64,000 nucleotides of DNA from Hysterangium stoloniferum (taxonomy: Eukaryota; Basidiomycota; Agaricomycetes; Hysterangiales; Hysterangiaceae). The translations under genes were made by a program, and so were the position numbers. Every line of letters begins with the position of its first letter. Within the stretch, counting starts at the first letter, position 1. Location: contig WHVD01000032.1 of NCBI GenBank assembly GCA_015178975.1, forward strand, positions 434,001 through 498,000. Direction: 5' to 3'. This document shows positions 23,339 to 33,286 of the stretch, one piece after another. The notes beneath the pieces were generated by a model that made no database searches, had not been told where the DNA came from, and saw only the letters and a program-made list of their open reading frames with translations.

Positions 23339-24133
23339 AGTTATGTGTTGTGTGGAGCTTGTCAGAGGGTTTCTAGAGAAACCTGTGGGAAAGCTGGTAG
23401 GAGTTGGCTTCAGCTTATAGGTTGCACCCTCACGAGATCGTCTTGTCCAATTTCAAATGGGTGGATGGGAACCCTGGGGAGTCTGGGAGGGGTTCATGGG
23501 TTGTAAGGTCGGGGAGTCGAGATAGATAAGTCGGAGGTCAAGTGATAGATGGGTCAGAGCCCGTGGGCTCCGATGAGGTAAAGCAGTGTGTTTCAAAGAG
23601 GAGTTTAGAGTGGAAAATATACTTGAGATTACTAGGGGGAATCTAAGCTGATTTTCTGACTGGATTGTATGTACAACATCTGCCAGACTATATAGACTGT
23701 GGAATGAATAACATACCAAATCCAGTAATAATGAAAACTAAACTAGCAAACATGAAATGAGATAAGTAAACACCAAACTTGGTGTTAGGAACGGAACAGA
23801 GTGGAGTGGAGTCTAAAACCATAATGGGAACAGGGTGGGAGTGGAGTCCGAATCGTGACAGGTCATTTAACCATAATGGGAACGGGGCTCAGTTAGAGAG
23901 CTGTCAGGTTTTCCGAGGAGAGTCCAGTGACTGGTGTGTGGGACAGGGTCAGAGATAGACAGGAGTCCGGTGGGTATTCCAGTGACTGATACATGAAGTA
24001 ATGAAGGTCGAGTGTGGACAGGTCTGACATATGGAGTCTGGCAGGTATTCTGGTAAACTGATAATTGGTGTGTATAGGGTGCAGGTGCATTTAAGTTAGT
24101 GCCCGGAGTCCAGCGGAATTTCCAGTCATAACA
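23339..24133 (-). repeat. A2 5' LTR (LTR-A)
   Basis: In minus orientation it starts TGTTATGACTGG and runs 795 bp to ...CACACAACACATAAC; the inner end has lost its perfect CA. It holds CTATATAGTC and the shared LTR motif near 23410. Confidence 0.88.
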
Positions 24134-24261
24134 GTGACTAACTAAAAGTGCAGCGGAGTTTGAAAATATGATAAAGACAAGGTGCTCTCACCCTTGATTT
24201 ATAAGAGTATTTTAAGGTAGGTCAGGAGTGAATTTGGAAAAATTGAGATTGTCCCCTGACA
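24134..24261 (+). repeat. LTR-F, right part
   Basis: Continues LTR-F from GTGACTAACTAAAAGTGCAG to CCCCTGACA, matching 49176-49304. See the left part at 10267. Confidence 0.85.
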
Positions 24262-24544
24262 CATACATATAGAGCAGCTGTAGCGTGCAGTTTTCCTTTC
24301 CAAATATACCCTACTTCTGGATGCAATGTCAGAATTGTGTCATGAAACACAATTGCTAGACAAAATATCAATATATGTATGTGGGATTGAAAAGATATGT
24401 GTACTTGAACCAGCAACAATCCAGTAGTAAAAGAGCTGGCTAAAACCTGTCATGAGTTTCAATGAAGACATCTTGCCACCCATGCTTACTTGTCAATTTC
24501 TGTCTGAATGAAGTAAGAAATTTGAGCAGAGGTGCATGACATAG
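24262..24544 (-). pseudogene. possible hAT transposase upstream fragment
   Basis: Once the nested insertions are removed this sequence joins the hAT remnant at 10266. On the minus strand a short frame reads 'ILTLHPEVGYIWKGKLHATAALY', which has the look of the 'LHP...' region of hAT transposases. The fit is weak and the frame is short, so the call rests mostly on position. Confidence 0.35.
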
Positions 24545-25406
24545 TGTTATGACCAGAAAACCCACCAGACCCCAGAACCCATCCTATATGCACCCAACTC
24601 TCTATATGCACCCGACTCTCTGTATGCACCAAGTTTCAGTTACTGGAAAACCCACTGGGACCCAGACCTCACACTTGTCTTTGCTCGACTCTCTGTGTCT
24701 CAAGTATCAGTCAACACCTGCCGGACCCTGCACACTTGTCAAACTCTTTATGTCCAACTCTGCCCCATGCACCAGTCACTGGATTCTGCCCAGACAATCT
24801 GTCAGCCCATCTCAGCCCTATTCCCATTATGGTCTTATGACCTGTCATGTTTCTTTCTCCACTCTGTTCCATTCCATCCCTAACACCAGGATTGGTGTTT
24901 ACTTATCCTGTTTCATGATTTCCCATTTAGTCTCTCATTATTACCAGATTAGGTATGACATAGATTCCAAAGTCTATATAGTACAGACATATTTGTACAT
25001 ACAATCTGGTCAGAAAATCAACTAGGATTCCCCCAGTTAATTGACCTTCTAAATCCACTCTATCCTACCTCTCTTCATTGTAAACACTTCATCATCATCA
25101 TCCTGGGGCCCACAGGCCATCCTGACTCAGCCCCTGACCTATCACCCTCTGTGGACTCCCCAACCCAACCTCGACAACTCAACTCGACAGCTCAACTCGA
25201 CAATTTGACTGTTCAACTACTCAACCTCTCAACCAACCTGACTCCTCAGGGTTCCTGTCTGTCTGTCTGAAATTGGACACTGCAACCTGCAAGGTTGCAG
25301 CCTATAAGCTGAAGCCAAGTCCTACCAGCATCCACAGGTTTCTCTGGAAACCTTGTCTATAAGCCTCACGACTCAGTCTTACTCAATGTTGTAACAGTCC
25401 CTAACA
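24545..25406 (+). repeat. solo LTR-C (relative of LTR-A)
   Basis: 862 bp, TGTTATGACCAG...CCCTAACA, flanked by CATAG (24540-24544 and 25407-25411). Shares the CTATATAGT box (24977) and the common motif (25309) with LTR-A but is otherwise diverged. Confidence 0.9.
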
Positions 25407-25419
25407 CATAGTAACTGAC

Positions 25420-25965
25420 TGTTACGACCCGTTCCCGGATGTTTCAATATCTGACTTCCGATCTCCGACTTCCAACTTCCGATCTCCGACCGTATCATCC
25501 ACGTTCTTCCCTTGTTCCACATTTGGTAATTTGTCTGTTGACAAGTATTCACTTGTTTGTTTGTTATATTCCCGTTTCAGAATATTGTCTCCCTAATATG
25601 TCTTATTGTATTTCCGTTTTAAGAACACTTCCGTTTCCATCTTATTATGGTCTTAGTTTGTAGTACAATAATGAGTAGACTTATATTAGTTTCCGCGAAT
25701 TTGTACTTTACCTTAGATCTGATATCGACTTAGTTTCTTATTCCTCCTCCCATCTTTCTGTACGCTCGATATTCGGAACTCTTCAGAACTCTGAATATCC
25801 ATATCTTCCATCGTAAGCTTTACTTCTGAAATTAAGGACATTGAGTGTTTGCGTAGAGGCACAGCACATAAGCTGAAGCCGACGTCCTGACCCTATCTAA
25901 TAGTTTCCGACTTCCCGGTGACTTCCCGATAGTTCCGGAATAAGTTCCTGATACGGCACTTAACA
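25420..25965 (+). repeat. solo LTR-B
   Basis: 546 bp, TGTTACGACCCG...CACTTAACA, flanked by CTGAC (25415-25419) and CTGAT (25966-25970), a target duplication with one C-to-T change. It lies only 8 bp beyond the LTR-C target duplication. Confidence 0.9.
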
Positions 25966-25970
25966 CTGAT

Positions 25971-26640
25971 CAGAGAGGAAGTAATCTACAATTTCCATCA
26001 CAATTGGGGATAGATGATAAGGATGGGTATCTATCTAAATTAACTGAAGTAACAGTGAGTAAGCTACTACTGTAAAGTAAGAAAGATGTGTGTACCTCAG
26101 TGAGTGACAAACCTTCACAGAGAGGCTATGCAGTCAGTCTCCATTCATATAGTTCAGCAAAGACCAGTGAAGTACACAGTCATTCTATATCTAGCTACAA
26201 TTGATGTAAAAGATTTACCTGATGGTGCATGACCACTATTAGAAGGTGCCATTAAATTAAGAGGCACTAATTCAAAATATTTTTCAACTGAAGAAGATGA
26301 TAAACATCCTTGTCCATATGGTAATTGGCCTGGCTGAAATAATGGCTCTTAGTGATGTGCAGTGACCCTATTTCTGAGATGCATCTTTATAATGTATCTT
26401 CAATGATAGTACCAACTGTCAATTCCTTCCTCTCTTCTCCTCATTCAAAATGTCATACAATGCTACTCAAATTTCTTCACAGAAAGTGACCAGTCAGTGG
26501 ATGGCTTTGAAACTTGGGGTGCTCGGTTACTACAGGATCATTGCTCCTTCTAGTTTATTGTAGTCAAAAGTGTTAAAATATGTGTGTCTCTATCATGTAC
26601 TCGGGTAGCAGAAGACCCTCACAATCATGTAGGGAGCTAT
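25971..26640. other. no clear gene; possibly the 5' part of the hAT remnant
   Basis: Minus-strand splice-like sites are visible (for example GTACACAC and GTAAATC after coding-looking stretches), but no motif can be named. The word TTAGTGAT at 26352 also stands at 9432 just outside the hAT terminal region, which would fit an 8-bp hAT target duplication; terminal repeats do not match well. Confidence 0.3.
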
Positions 26641-26641
26641 A

Positions 26642-27919
26642 CAGTAGGCAACAAAACCCTTACAATGTTTTGCACTTTTTAAAAGACATGGCTATTCCTC
26701 CAGAAATAAATTCGGTAAATTGCTGAAAATATTATGTAATATACTTCAACATCATACCTTCCAGAAATGCACAACCACAAGGCATCATGTCCTTATTTGG
26801 TAAGTCCACATCACACACAAACCAATAGCTCATTGTAAGGGTTTTGTTGCACACTATTTTGAGACTATTATTACAAGAAATTAGTATTTAGTATGGCCCA
26901 TCTTTGCTCTAATCACTGCTGCAAGTCTTCTAGGCATACTCTCAATAAGCTCCTGACACTCCTCCTTTGGAATCTCTTCCTACACCTTCTGCACCCTCTC
27001 CCACAGTTCATGAACACTATTTGCAGGCTGTTCATACTCCCCCAGCTTCTTTTTGACATGATTCCACAGATGTTCGATAGGATTCATGTCAGAAGATTGT
27101 GCAGGCCACTTGAGGACTGTAACATCATGGTCAGTGAACCATTTCTGTTTGGGGTCATTGTTTTGTTGAAACACAATGTCAGCCACTGTTTTGTTGTAAT
27201 ATTTGAGGGTTTGCTGGAGTTCATCATCCAGGATCTCCACATAAAGTTCAGCATCCATCCTCCCATCAATTTTGGTTGCAAACCCAACCCCATCCCAGCC
27301 AATGCATCCCCACATCATCAGGTTTCCTCCTCCAAACTTGACTGTTTCCTCTACTAACCTATCATTTAAGCCATCACCCACATTTTTCCACACATATTTC
27401 CTTCCATCTGATCCCAGCCTATTAATATTAGTCTCATCAGACCATATGACCCTCTTCCAGTCCTCCAGGGTCATTCCAAATGCCTTTCTGCAAACTCCAA
27501 TTGAGATTTCTGATGATGAGGTTTGAGAAGTGGCCTTTTTCTCTTTACCACAGCCCTCATGCCTATGGTTTTGAGGTGGCAATGCACTGTTTGTGAAGTA
27601 ATAGGAGTGTTGATGATGTCTATACGTTTCTTGGTTGCCTGTGTGGCATTATCAACCTTCCCCATGCAAACTATTCTTCTAGCATAGGCAATATTGGCTG
27701 TAGTAAGCTTTGTAGGATGGCCACCAGAGCATTTGGGAGGTCAGGGTGATGCTCAGAGCGAATACGACTGATGGTGGCACTGCTGAGATGAGTTTGGTAA
27801 CATACTTGAGCTCCAGAAATGCCAGAGTCAAGTAGAGTAAGAACATGTTGGATTTGGCTGGAGGAGAGGTTTTTCATTGTGAGTAGGGTGATTGTGGGAT
27901 TCCAACTGGTTGCTTTCAT
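26642..27919 (-). pseudogene. Tc1/mariner transposase, inactive
   Basis: Left end TA + CAGTAGGCAACAAAACCC at 26640, as in Tc1/mariner ends; an inverted copy of the first 25 bases lies at about 26831-26860. The minus-strand gene starts at 27919 or 27874 with a helix-turn-helix part ('LSSSQIQHVLTLLDSGISGAQV', 'SSATISRIR'), then 'TVHCHLKTIGMRA' and the DDE domain 'RVIWSDETNI' near 27450, 'VFQQNNDPKQ' near 27170 and 'SSDMNPIEHLWN' near 27090. The second catalytic Asp of the usual 'FQQDNDPKH' is Asn. Two frameshifts (near 27670 and 27520) split it into three frames. The right terminal repeat was not found. Confidence 0.88.
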
Positions 27920-27935
27920 CTTATATACATTGAGG

Positions 27936-27996
27936 AAGAGTGGTCACATGATACAAATATATCAAAAAAAAAAAAAAAAAAAGAGTGGTCACATGA
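27936..27996 (+). repeat. 16-bp direct repeat flanking an A-tailed 29-bp insert
   Basis: AAGAGTGGTCACATGA occurs at 27936-27951 and again at 27981-27996. Between them are 12 bases and a run of about 17 A. This is the shape left by target-primed insertion of a very short poly(A) molecule. Confidence 0.6.
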
Positions 27997-28796
27997 CTTT
28001 GTTGATTTGGACAAAAATAATTTGTCCACGTTCTCTGAAGGAGGCACGTGATATGGACAACAATGCCCGATCACTTTTTACGCCACTCATCGTTCTTTTG
28101 TTCCCTTTTCTCTTTGTTCTCTCTCATTGTTCTTTATCCTATATATCCCGCATTCCTAGTTCCACACTCCCCATCTCGTCTCGTCTCAATTCCGCACTCG
28201 ATAGGTACTTGTTTTCCCTTTCTCTCATCTCGTCTCGTCTCAATTCCGCACTCGATAGTCTTCAAAGACTTCGAGTTCTGCTTATATTTTCGCACCCGCC
28301 CTTCCTCTTACCCTATTTACGCTGCATGTATTTCGCTTCCGCCGGCTTGAGCACGGCCCGATTTATTTCTGGTCGCGCAAAAGAGCGGTGGCGACGCAAT
28401 AGACTCTATTTGCTCGCCCAAACTCAAGAACGAACGCCAGAGATGAACTTTATAAAGAAAGTCATGTGACTAGGACCCATTTTGAACTTTAAAAATGTGT
28501 GCTGTTGGCGGTCAAAGCTTATTTCCATTGATGATCCAAGCTTTATCTGGGAAAAGGACTTTCCTCCTGTAGTGTCTTTTATTAACAAATACTGTTCTTT
28601 GAAGACCACGAAGAAACTGTTGTCGCTCGTGTTCTCACTTCGTTGACAAGTCTTTGTGAACTGGGTCTTTTCCAAAGAATGCGTCTGTGGGAACTCATGA
28701 GTGCTACTTTGGGCTTCATTTATCATTTGAATATATGAATCAGAGAAGGTGTGTCCTGCCAGTATTTTGTTGAATACAAATAACATTCAAGGAAAT
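27997..28796. other. no clear gene; pyrimidine-rich segment with a duplicated 33-bp unit
   Basis: 28060-28260 is C/T-rich and promoter-like, with CCTATATATCCC at 28138. A unit CATCTCGTCTCGTCTCAATT...CTCGATAG occurs twice (about 28170 and 28226). A minus-strand frame 28424-28786 has no recognised motif. Confidence 0.4.
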
Positions 28797-31394
28797 CTAG
28801 GCGCCTCCGCATTTATTGCAGGAGCAACGAAGAGGTTGCCCTCAACAGATGTCTGGTGTATACTATATCCTCCTTCAAAACATTTCTGGCGTTCTTATCT
28901 GCGAAGTATAAACGAGGGAAGTCTCCTTTAACGTTGAAAACTCCTGTCTGTTATTGGATCACTACAAATCGCTCCTATATCTATCAGCTCACCACATCTT
29001 TCATACAGCTTTCACGCCAAGTGTTCGATGCGGCAGTGCTTTGGGCGATAAAAGCCGATAAAACTATTTTCTGGAAAGCTCAAAGTTCAAAAGGCAAGGC
29101 CGTTCCGAAAGCTGAGACACGCAGGGAAACTTTGATATTCAATAGAAAGTCAGGAGCTATTTGTACAGCTGCAAACCGGACAGAAGAGTATGTGACCAGT
29201 TATTCTATTTTTTATATTCCTGAATGATAATACAGGGATGAAGCTGATATCTCCAAGCTTCAAAAGCTTGGGATGACTTCTACTGACGAGATCACACTTT
29301 TAGCACTTCGTGACTATATCATTAAACTTTCCAATGTGCTATCAAGGTGAGATATATCAAGGAAACTGGTCGACATATGAGACTGACATGATCTAGGTTT
29401 GCTACACGGTCGAAAGAACCAGAACCAGAAGCAATGGCGCACACGACGTCTGGCGTCGAGCTCCAGAAGCTCAGCGTTGTCCCACAAACTATATTCATCG
29501 CAACGAGGCCCTCCGAAGTTTCCACCAAAGGGGGTTCGTCACGGCGGTCAACACTCGATAGCCATGGACGTCACGGATTGTACAACAGTCCACGCCTACC
29601 TCGTGTGGGTAGCCTCGAGAACATGGGTGCACTGACTACCAGGAAGCGCCGGCGGCGGTGGGCTCGGTGAAGGCTAACGCGACTGGCTTGTTGGAAGCCC
29701 ATCTATTTAGCGGATGGGGATTGGGGTAGTGGAGGACGATACGGTTCTGTCGGGACAGTCTTCGCCTGTATCCAACGTCGGTACGGTGCGGTTTAGAGCC
29801 GCGAGACACAGGCATCAGTACCCTCCTGGGGCAACTCTACGATGAGAACTCCCGTGTTTTCAATGCAAGGAAGCTCTGATTTTGAATCTCTTATCGCACT
29901 CCGCAATGGTCTGGCGTGGCAGCGATGCCGTTCTTTGTGACGTGTTCAGATGATAAGACCTTGAAGGTGTGAGATACTGTGAGATTGGAAAGGGATGTGA
30001 CTAGTAAGCCGCGACAGACGTATTCGCAGCATCATGCGCGTGTGACACCGGTATGTATGCTTGAGGGTGCGCATTGTTTTGCAAGTGCAAGTGACGATGG
30101 GAGTCTCCATGTTGTGACAGTGCATGTATCATCGAATGGGTCTATGCCCAAGTATAGTGAACTTCAGATAGTGAGAGAGCATCGAGTGGACCATGCAAGG
30201 GAATACATCACATCTCTTGCGCATTGCAATAACAGGTAAAGTTTTATTTCTTTAATCAAGTCATCTTTCTAACTCGTGCCTTTTAGAAACTACCTCTAAC
30301 ATCATATATGCTGCTACACATGCTACTGTCGTCGTCCTCGACCTTCGCACGATGCGAATATCACAGGCCATGGAGAATCATCGGCACCATGGACCAATTG
30401 GTACTTTCTGCGCTGATAGGCGGACAGCATGGATTGTGGTTGCATCCATCACCGGAGTTCTCACGTTATGGGATGTAAATTTTGGCTTCCTTATCAAGAG
30501 CTGGAAGACTGGCGTCGTGTCGCCTGGCAAACCCCTTCGAATACATAAATGCATCATTCACCCTGGTGGGTAATGGTTGCTCCCGGGGTCCCACCTTCCC
30601 CTCAATCGGAGGGAATGGTATTGAGACATGAAACTCGGGAATTTTCCCCTGACACATCGACATCGACGGTGCAGATCGGGGCTGCTCCCTCGGTCATCTC
30701 CGGAATAGAGTCTGAAAAGATTCCCGCGGCTGCTATTGCGGTCCTTGTGCGCTCCCGCACTGCGCTCTCAAACCCCGACGATGCGACTCCGTCTGCTAGT
30801 GAGACGGATTTTTCGCGATAGACGTCTGCGTGGACACAGCCTGGTGGATGAGCAATGGTTAGGGGTGTGGATTTTTCAGGCCTTGCAGGTTCCACCCGAT
30901 CTGATGCGGGTATTGAACACATTGGAGAAGGTGGGGGATGTGTATTAAAAACAAGGGGAGGCGGTTTCATTGTGACAGGCTCGGAAGATAGAAAACTGCG
31001 GCTGTGTGATATGGGAGCGGTCTACTGTATTGACTGGATTTGATATATCGATGGCGATAAGGCATCATTCAGGAAAATCTATTTGGAACCCCTTGGTTCA
31101 TTTGCGGTATGTATTAACGATCATGCTCCACTTCTTCTTAGGGCGACGACTAATGACACCATCGGTTCCGAGACTATTACTCATGTCGAGACCACCAGTC
31201 GCCCTGGCGGCAGCCAGAATCAGCGGAGAGCCTCAAGGACGAATCTCATCATCAACCACCAGCAGCATCTGCTGAAGGCTCACCAAGACTGTATAACAGC
31301 CCTTGCGTGTATTGATTCACCCTTCTGCGGCGGGATCGTCAGCGGTGACAGGTCAGGTGTTGTGAAGGTGTGGCGCGTAGAGGAAGCCCAGTGA
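28797..31394 (+). pseudogene. VPS15: VPS15 (PI3-kinase regulatory subunit) C-terminal half, decayed
   Basis: Reads 'SAFIAGATKRLPSTDVWCILYP' at 28810, then 'RQVFDAAVLWAIKADKTIFW' after a probable intron (about 28947-29010), then 'LQKLGMTSTDE' and 'LLALRDYI' near 29270-29320, the linker, and a WD40 propeller: 'FFVTCSDDKTLKV' near 29935, 'FASASDDGSL' near 30080, 'TGVLTLWD' near 30450, 'FIVTGSEDRKLRL' near 30965 and 'GGIVSGDRSGVVKVWRVE' to the stop at 31394. Intron 30238-30295 (GTAAAG...TTTTAG). VPS15 normally also has an N-terminal kinase and HEAT repeats; these are absent, the match starting abruptly at 28797. Defects include a TGA at 29970-29972 and a Cys at 31005-31007 where WD40 has Trp, plus frameshifts near 28920 and 29660-29930. 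Confidence 0.87.
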
Positions 31395-31815
31395 CAGCAA
31401 AAATTCTTTGTATCTATTAGCGGTTTTTGCCGCCGGTCATGTATCTATTTCGCTTTTCAAATTCTCATCGACTGGCACTTTGTTCCGTTTGATGCGTAAC
31501 CACATTAGATTCAGGAATCTATGTAGAGATATATTGTGTGGGGAAACAGGGCGGAATGCATTCGCTACTCTTCTCAAGGATATGCATATGGACTTTAAGG
31601 AAGAGGGGACTGTGTGGTATGCAGCTTTTGCCGGCGTGGCTGTAGGATGGGTTTCTTGGCTCTCAGCCTAAACCACGTGCGTTTCAACTCCGACTTCAGT
31701 TCAAAACCCTGCATTCCCCTAATTTTGGTTGTTCTTAATATAGGTCAGTTAATTATTTCACCGGCGGGTTTTGTGTGTTTGCGGTCGGAGTGCGAATATT
31801 AGTGCGGCAACCCAA
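31395..31815. other. no recognisable gene
   Basis: A plus-strand frame 31408-31671 (87 residues, partly hydrophobic) has no motif I know. Nothing else is evident. Confidence 0.4.
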
Positions 31816-31819
31816 TCTC

Positions 31820-31904
31820 TTGCGTATAAATCCCTGCCAGGTTCCACCACTCTCTTCACGCCGCCCACCCCCTCCCCCTCCCCTCTCCCCCCAAACGCCA
31901 CATC
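31820..31904 (+). promoter_or_regulatory. promoter-like block, copy 1
   Basis: GCGTATAAATCCCTGCC is followed by CCACTCTCT and a long C/T-rich tract ending ACGCCACATCAA. The same order recurs at 32990-33057. TATA plus pyrimidine tract is common at strongly expressed basidiomycete genes. It stands directly upstream of the plus-strand frame in the palindrome's left arm. Confidence 0.45.
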
Positions 31905-32468
31905 AATGCAAACTGTAGCTTACTTGTTGCCTCATTGTCTCATTCTCTCTCAAGACTACCTTCAATCCCTATATCCGCCCCTCAATGTCATCAAGCGTTA
32001 TATCAAGTCCCTCAACATCATCAAGTATTATATCAAGCCCATCAAGGTCGTCAAGTGTTATATCAAGGTCAATCAGTTCAAGCCCAATAGTGTTACTTCA
32101 CTTGCTTTCTCTTGGCTGGGTTGCTTCCGCGGTCGCTGTCTGGTATGAGAATCACTGAGTTTTTTTATGGGGACAGTAGGGCGGTCGGGGTAGCGGTATC
32201 CCCCTGATGAGAGCTTTCGTCGGCTTCAAACGACCACGGAAGCAACTCAGCCAAGAGAAAGCAAGTGAAGTAACAATATTAGGCTTGAACTGATTGACCT
32301 TGATATAACGCTTGATGACCTTGAAGGGCTTGATATAACACTTGATGACGTTGAGGGACTTGATATAACACTTGATGACATTGAGGGGCGGATATAGCGC
32401 TTGAAGGTAGTCTTGAGAGAGAATGAGACAATGAGGCAACAAGTAAGTTACAGTTTGTGTTGATGTGG
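31905..32468. repeat. long palindrome with internal 30-bp repeats
   Basis: The left arm (31905 to about 32137) and right arm (about 32218 to 32468) are inverted copies around a spacer of about 80 bp. Each arm contains three units of about 30 bp with the core ATCAAG-GTTATATCAAG. Each arm keeps an open frame reading outside-in: left (plus) and right (minus) both encode 'YLLPHCLILSQDYLQ', a repeated 'IK-YIK' peptide, and 'FKPN-VTSLAFSWL'. Product unknown. Confidence 0.75.
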
Positions 32469-32989
32469 GGTTTGGGGGGAATATACATGGTAAATGTGGA
32501 GCATTAGGGAAGGAGAAGAAAGGGGGAACAAAGAGACAAGAGATATTTGGCATTGTGGGCTCTATCTAGGCTGCTGAATGCATGTGTCATGTCTCATCCA
32601 GAGAAACCGAACAAAGGCATTGTTCGATCTAATAGCCCTTGGCGTCAATGTTGTGGGAGGGACGGAATAAATCATAGACCACGCACAAGACGTTTTCTGC
32701 TGCTTTATATCTATCGGAAATATAGGATATTAACTATGTATATAGTCTGAATATTTGAATGCTGGTATTTATTTTATATGTAGGTGAAATTCAGGATTTT
32801 CGCAGTGGGACCTGCTTAATATATACTATTTTTTACCTCCAATAACAATAGTACGCAAAATCCGCGGGCATGGATCGATGGAGGGGCTAATCACTATAAT
32901 TAAATCCATCCAATGAATATAGTCTGGGAACGAAGTGAAATTGAAGGCACACGCCTGTATTCGGTTGGAGCAGTGCGACAACTCAACCT

Positions 32990-33060
32990 CCTATGTATAA
33001 AGCCCTGCCTTGTTCGACCACTCTCTCCACCCCCACCTCCCCAACGCCACATCAACTCAA
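32990..33060 (+). promoter_or_regulatory. promoter-like block, copy 2
   Basis: Contains TGTATAAAGCCCTGCC, CCACTCTCTCCACCCCC and ACGCCACATCAACTCAAA, in the same order as copy 1. No long open frame follows. Confidence 0.4.
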
Positions 33061-33286
33061 ACTCCAGCACACCGAGACATATATCTGTCAACGAGCTACT
33101 GCTATACTTGGTCGATCGTACATATATTATTTATGCAGGAGTAAGTGACCAAAAGAAATTATTCCAGGAGCTCTAGACCGTGAAGATTTGTATGCGTAGG
33201 ATTCCGTTTGACGTGTTATTTCCCCATTAAGCTATATCAACGATAAAATATTGAATAGTGTACTCTTTCAGTAATTTAATTTATGC

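Larger units (their letters stand above)
10447..24133 (-). mobile_element. Ty3/gypsy element A2 (chromovirus-like), nested insertions inside, inactive
   Basis: A complete element outline on the minus strand: 5' LTR 24133-23339, gag, pol, an opposite-strand accessory gene, purine tract, then a 3' LTR that is spread over 16792-10447 by three later insertions. Five-base target duplication GTGAC at 10442-10446 and 24134-24138. Without the guests the element is about 7.3 kb. The protease region is deleted and pol has stops and frameshifts. A C-terminal chromodomain places it in the chromovirus branch of Ty3/gypsy. Confidence 0.92.

Noticed and set aside
10447-24133. A single giant 13.7-kb retroelement
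   Set aside because: The excess length is explained by four guests with their own target duplications; the element itself is about 7.3 kb.
24542-25970. Tandem LTR-C and LTR-B as the two ends of one element
   Set aside because: The two LTRs differ, each has its own 5-bp duplication (CATAG; CTGAC/CTGAT), and only 8 bp lie between those duplications.
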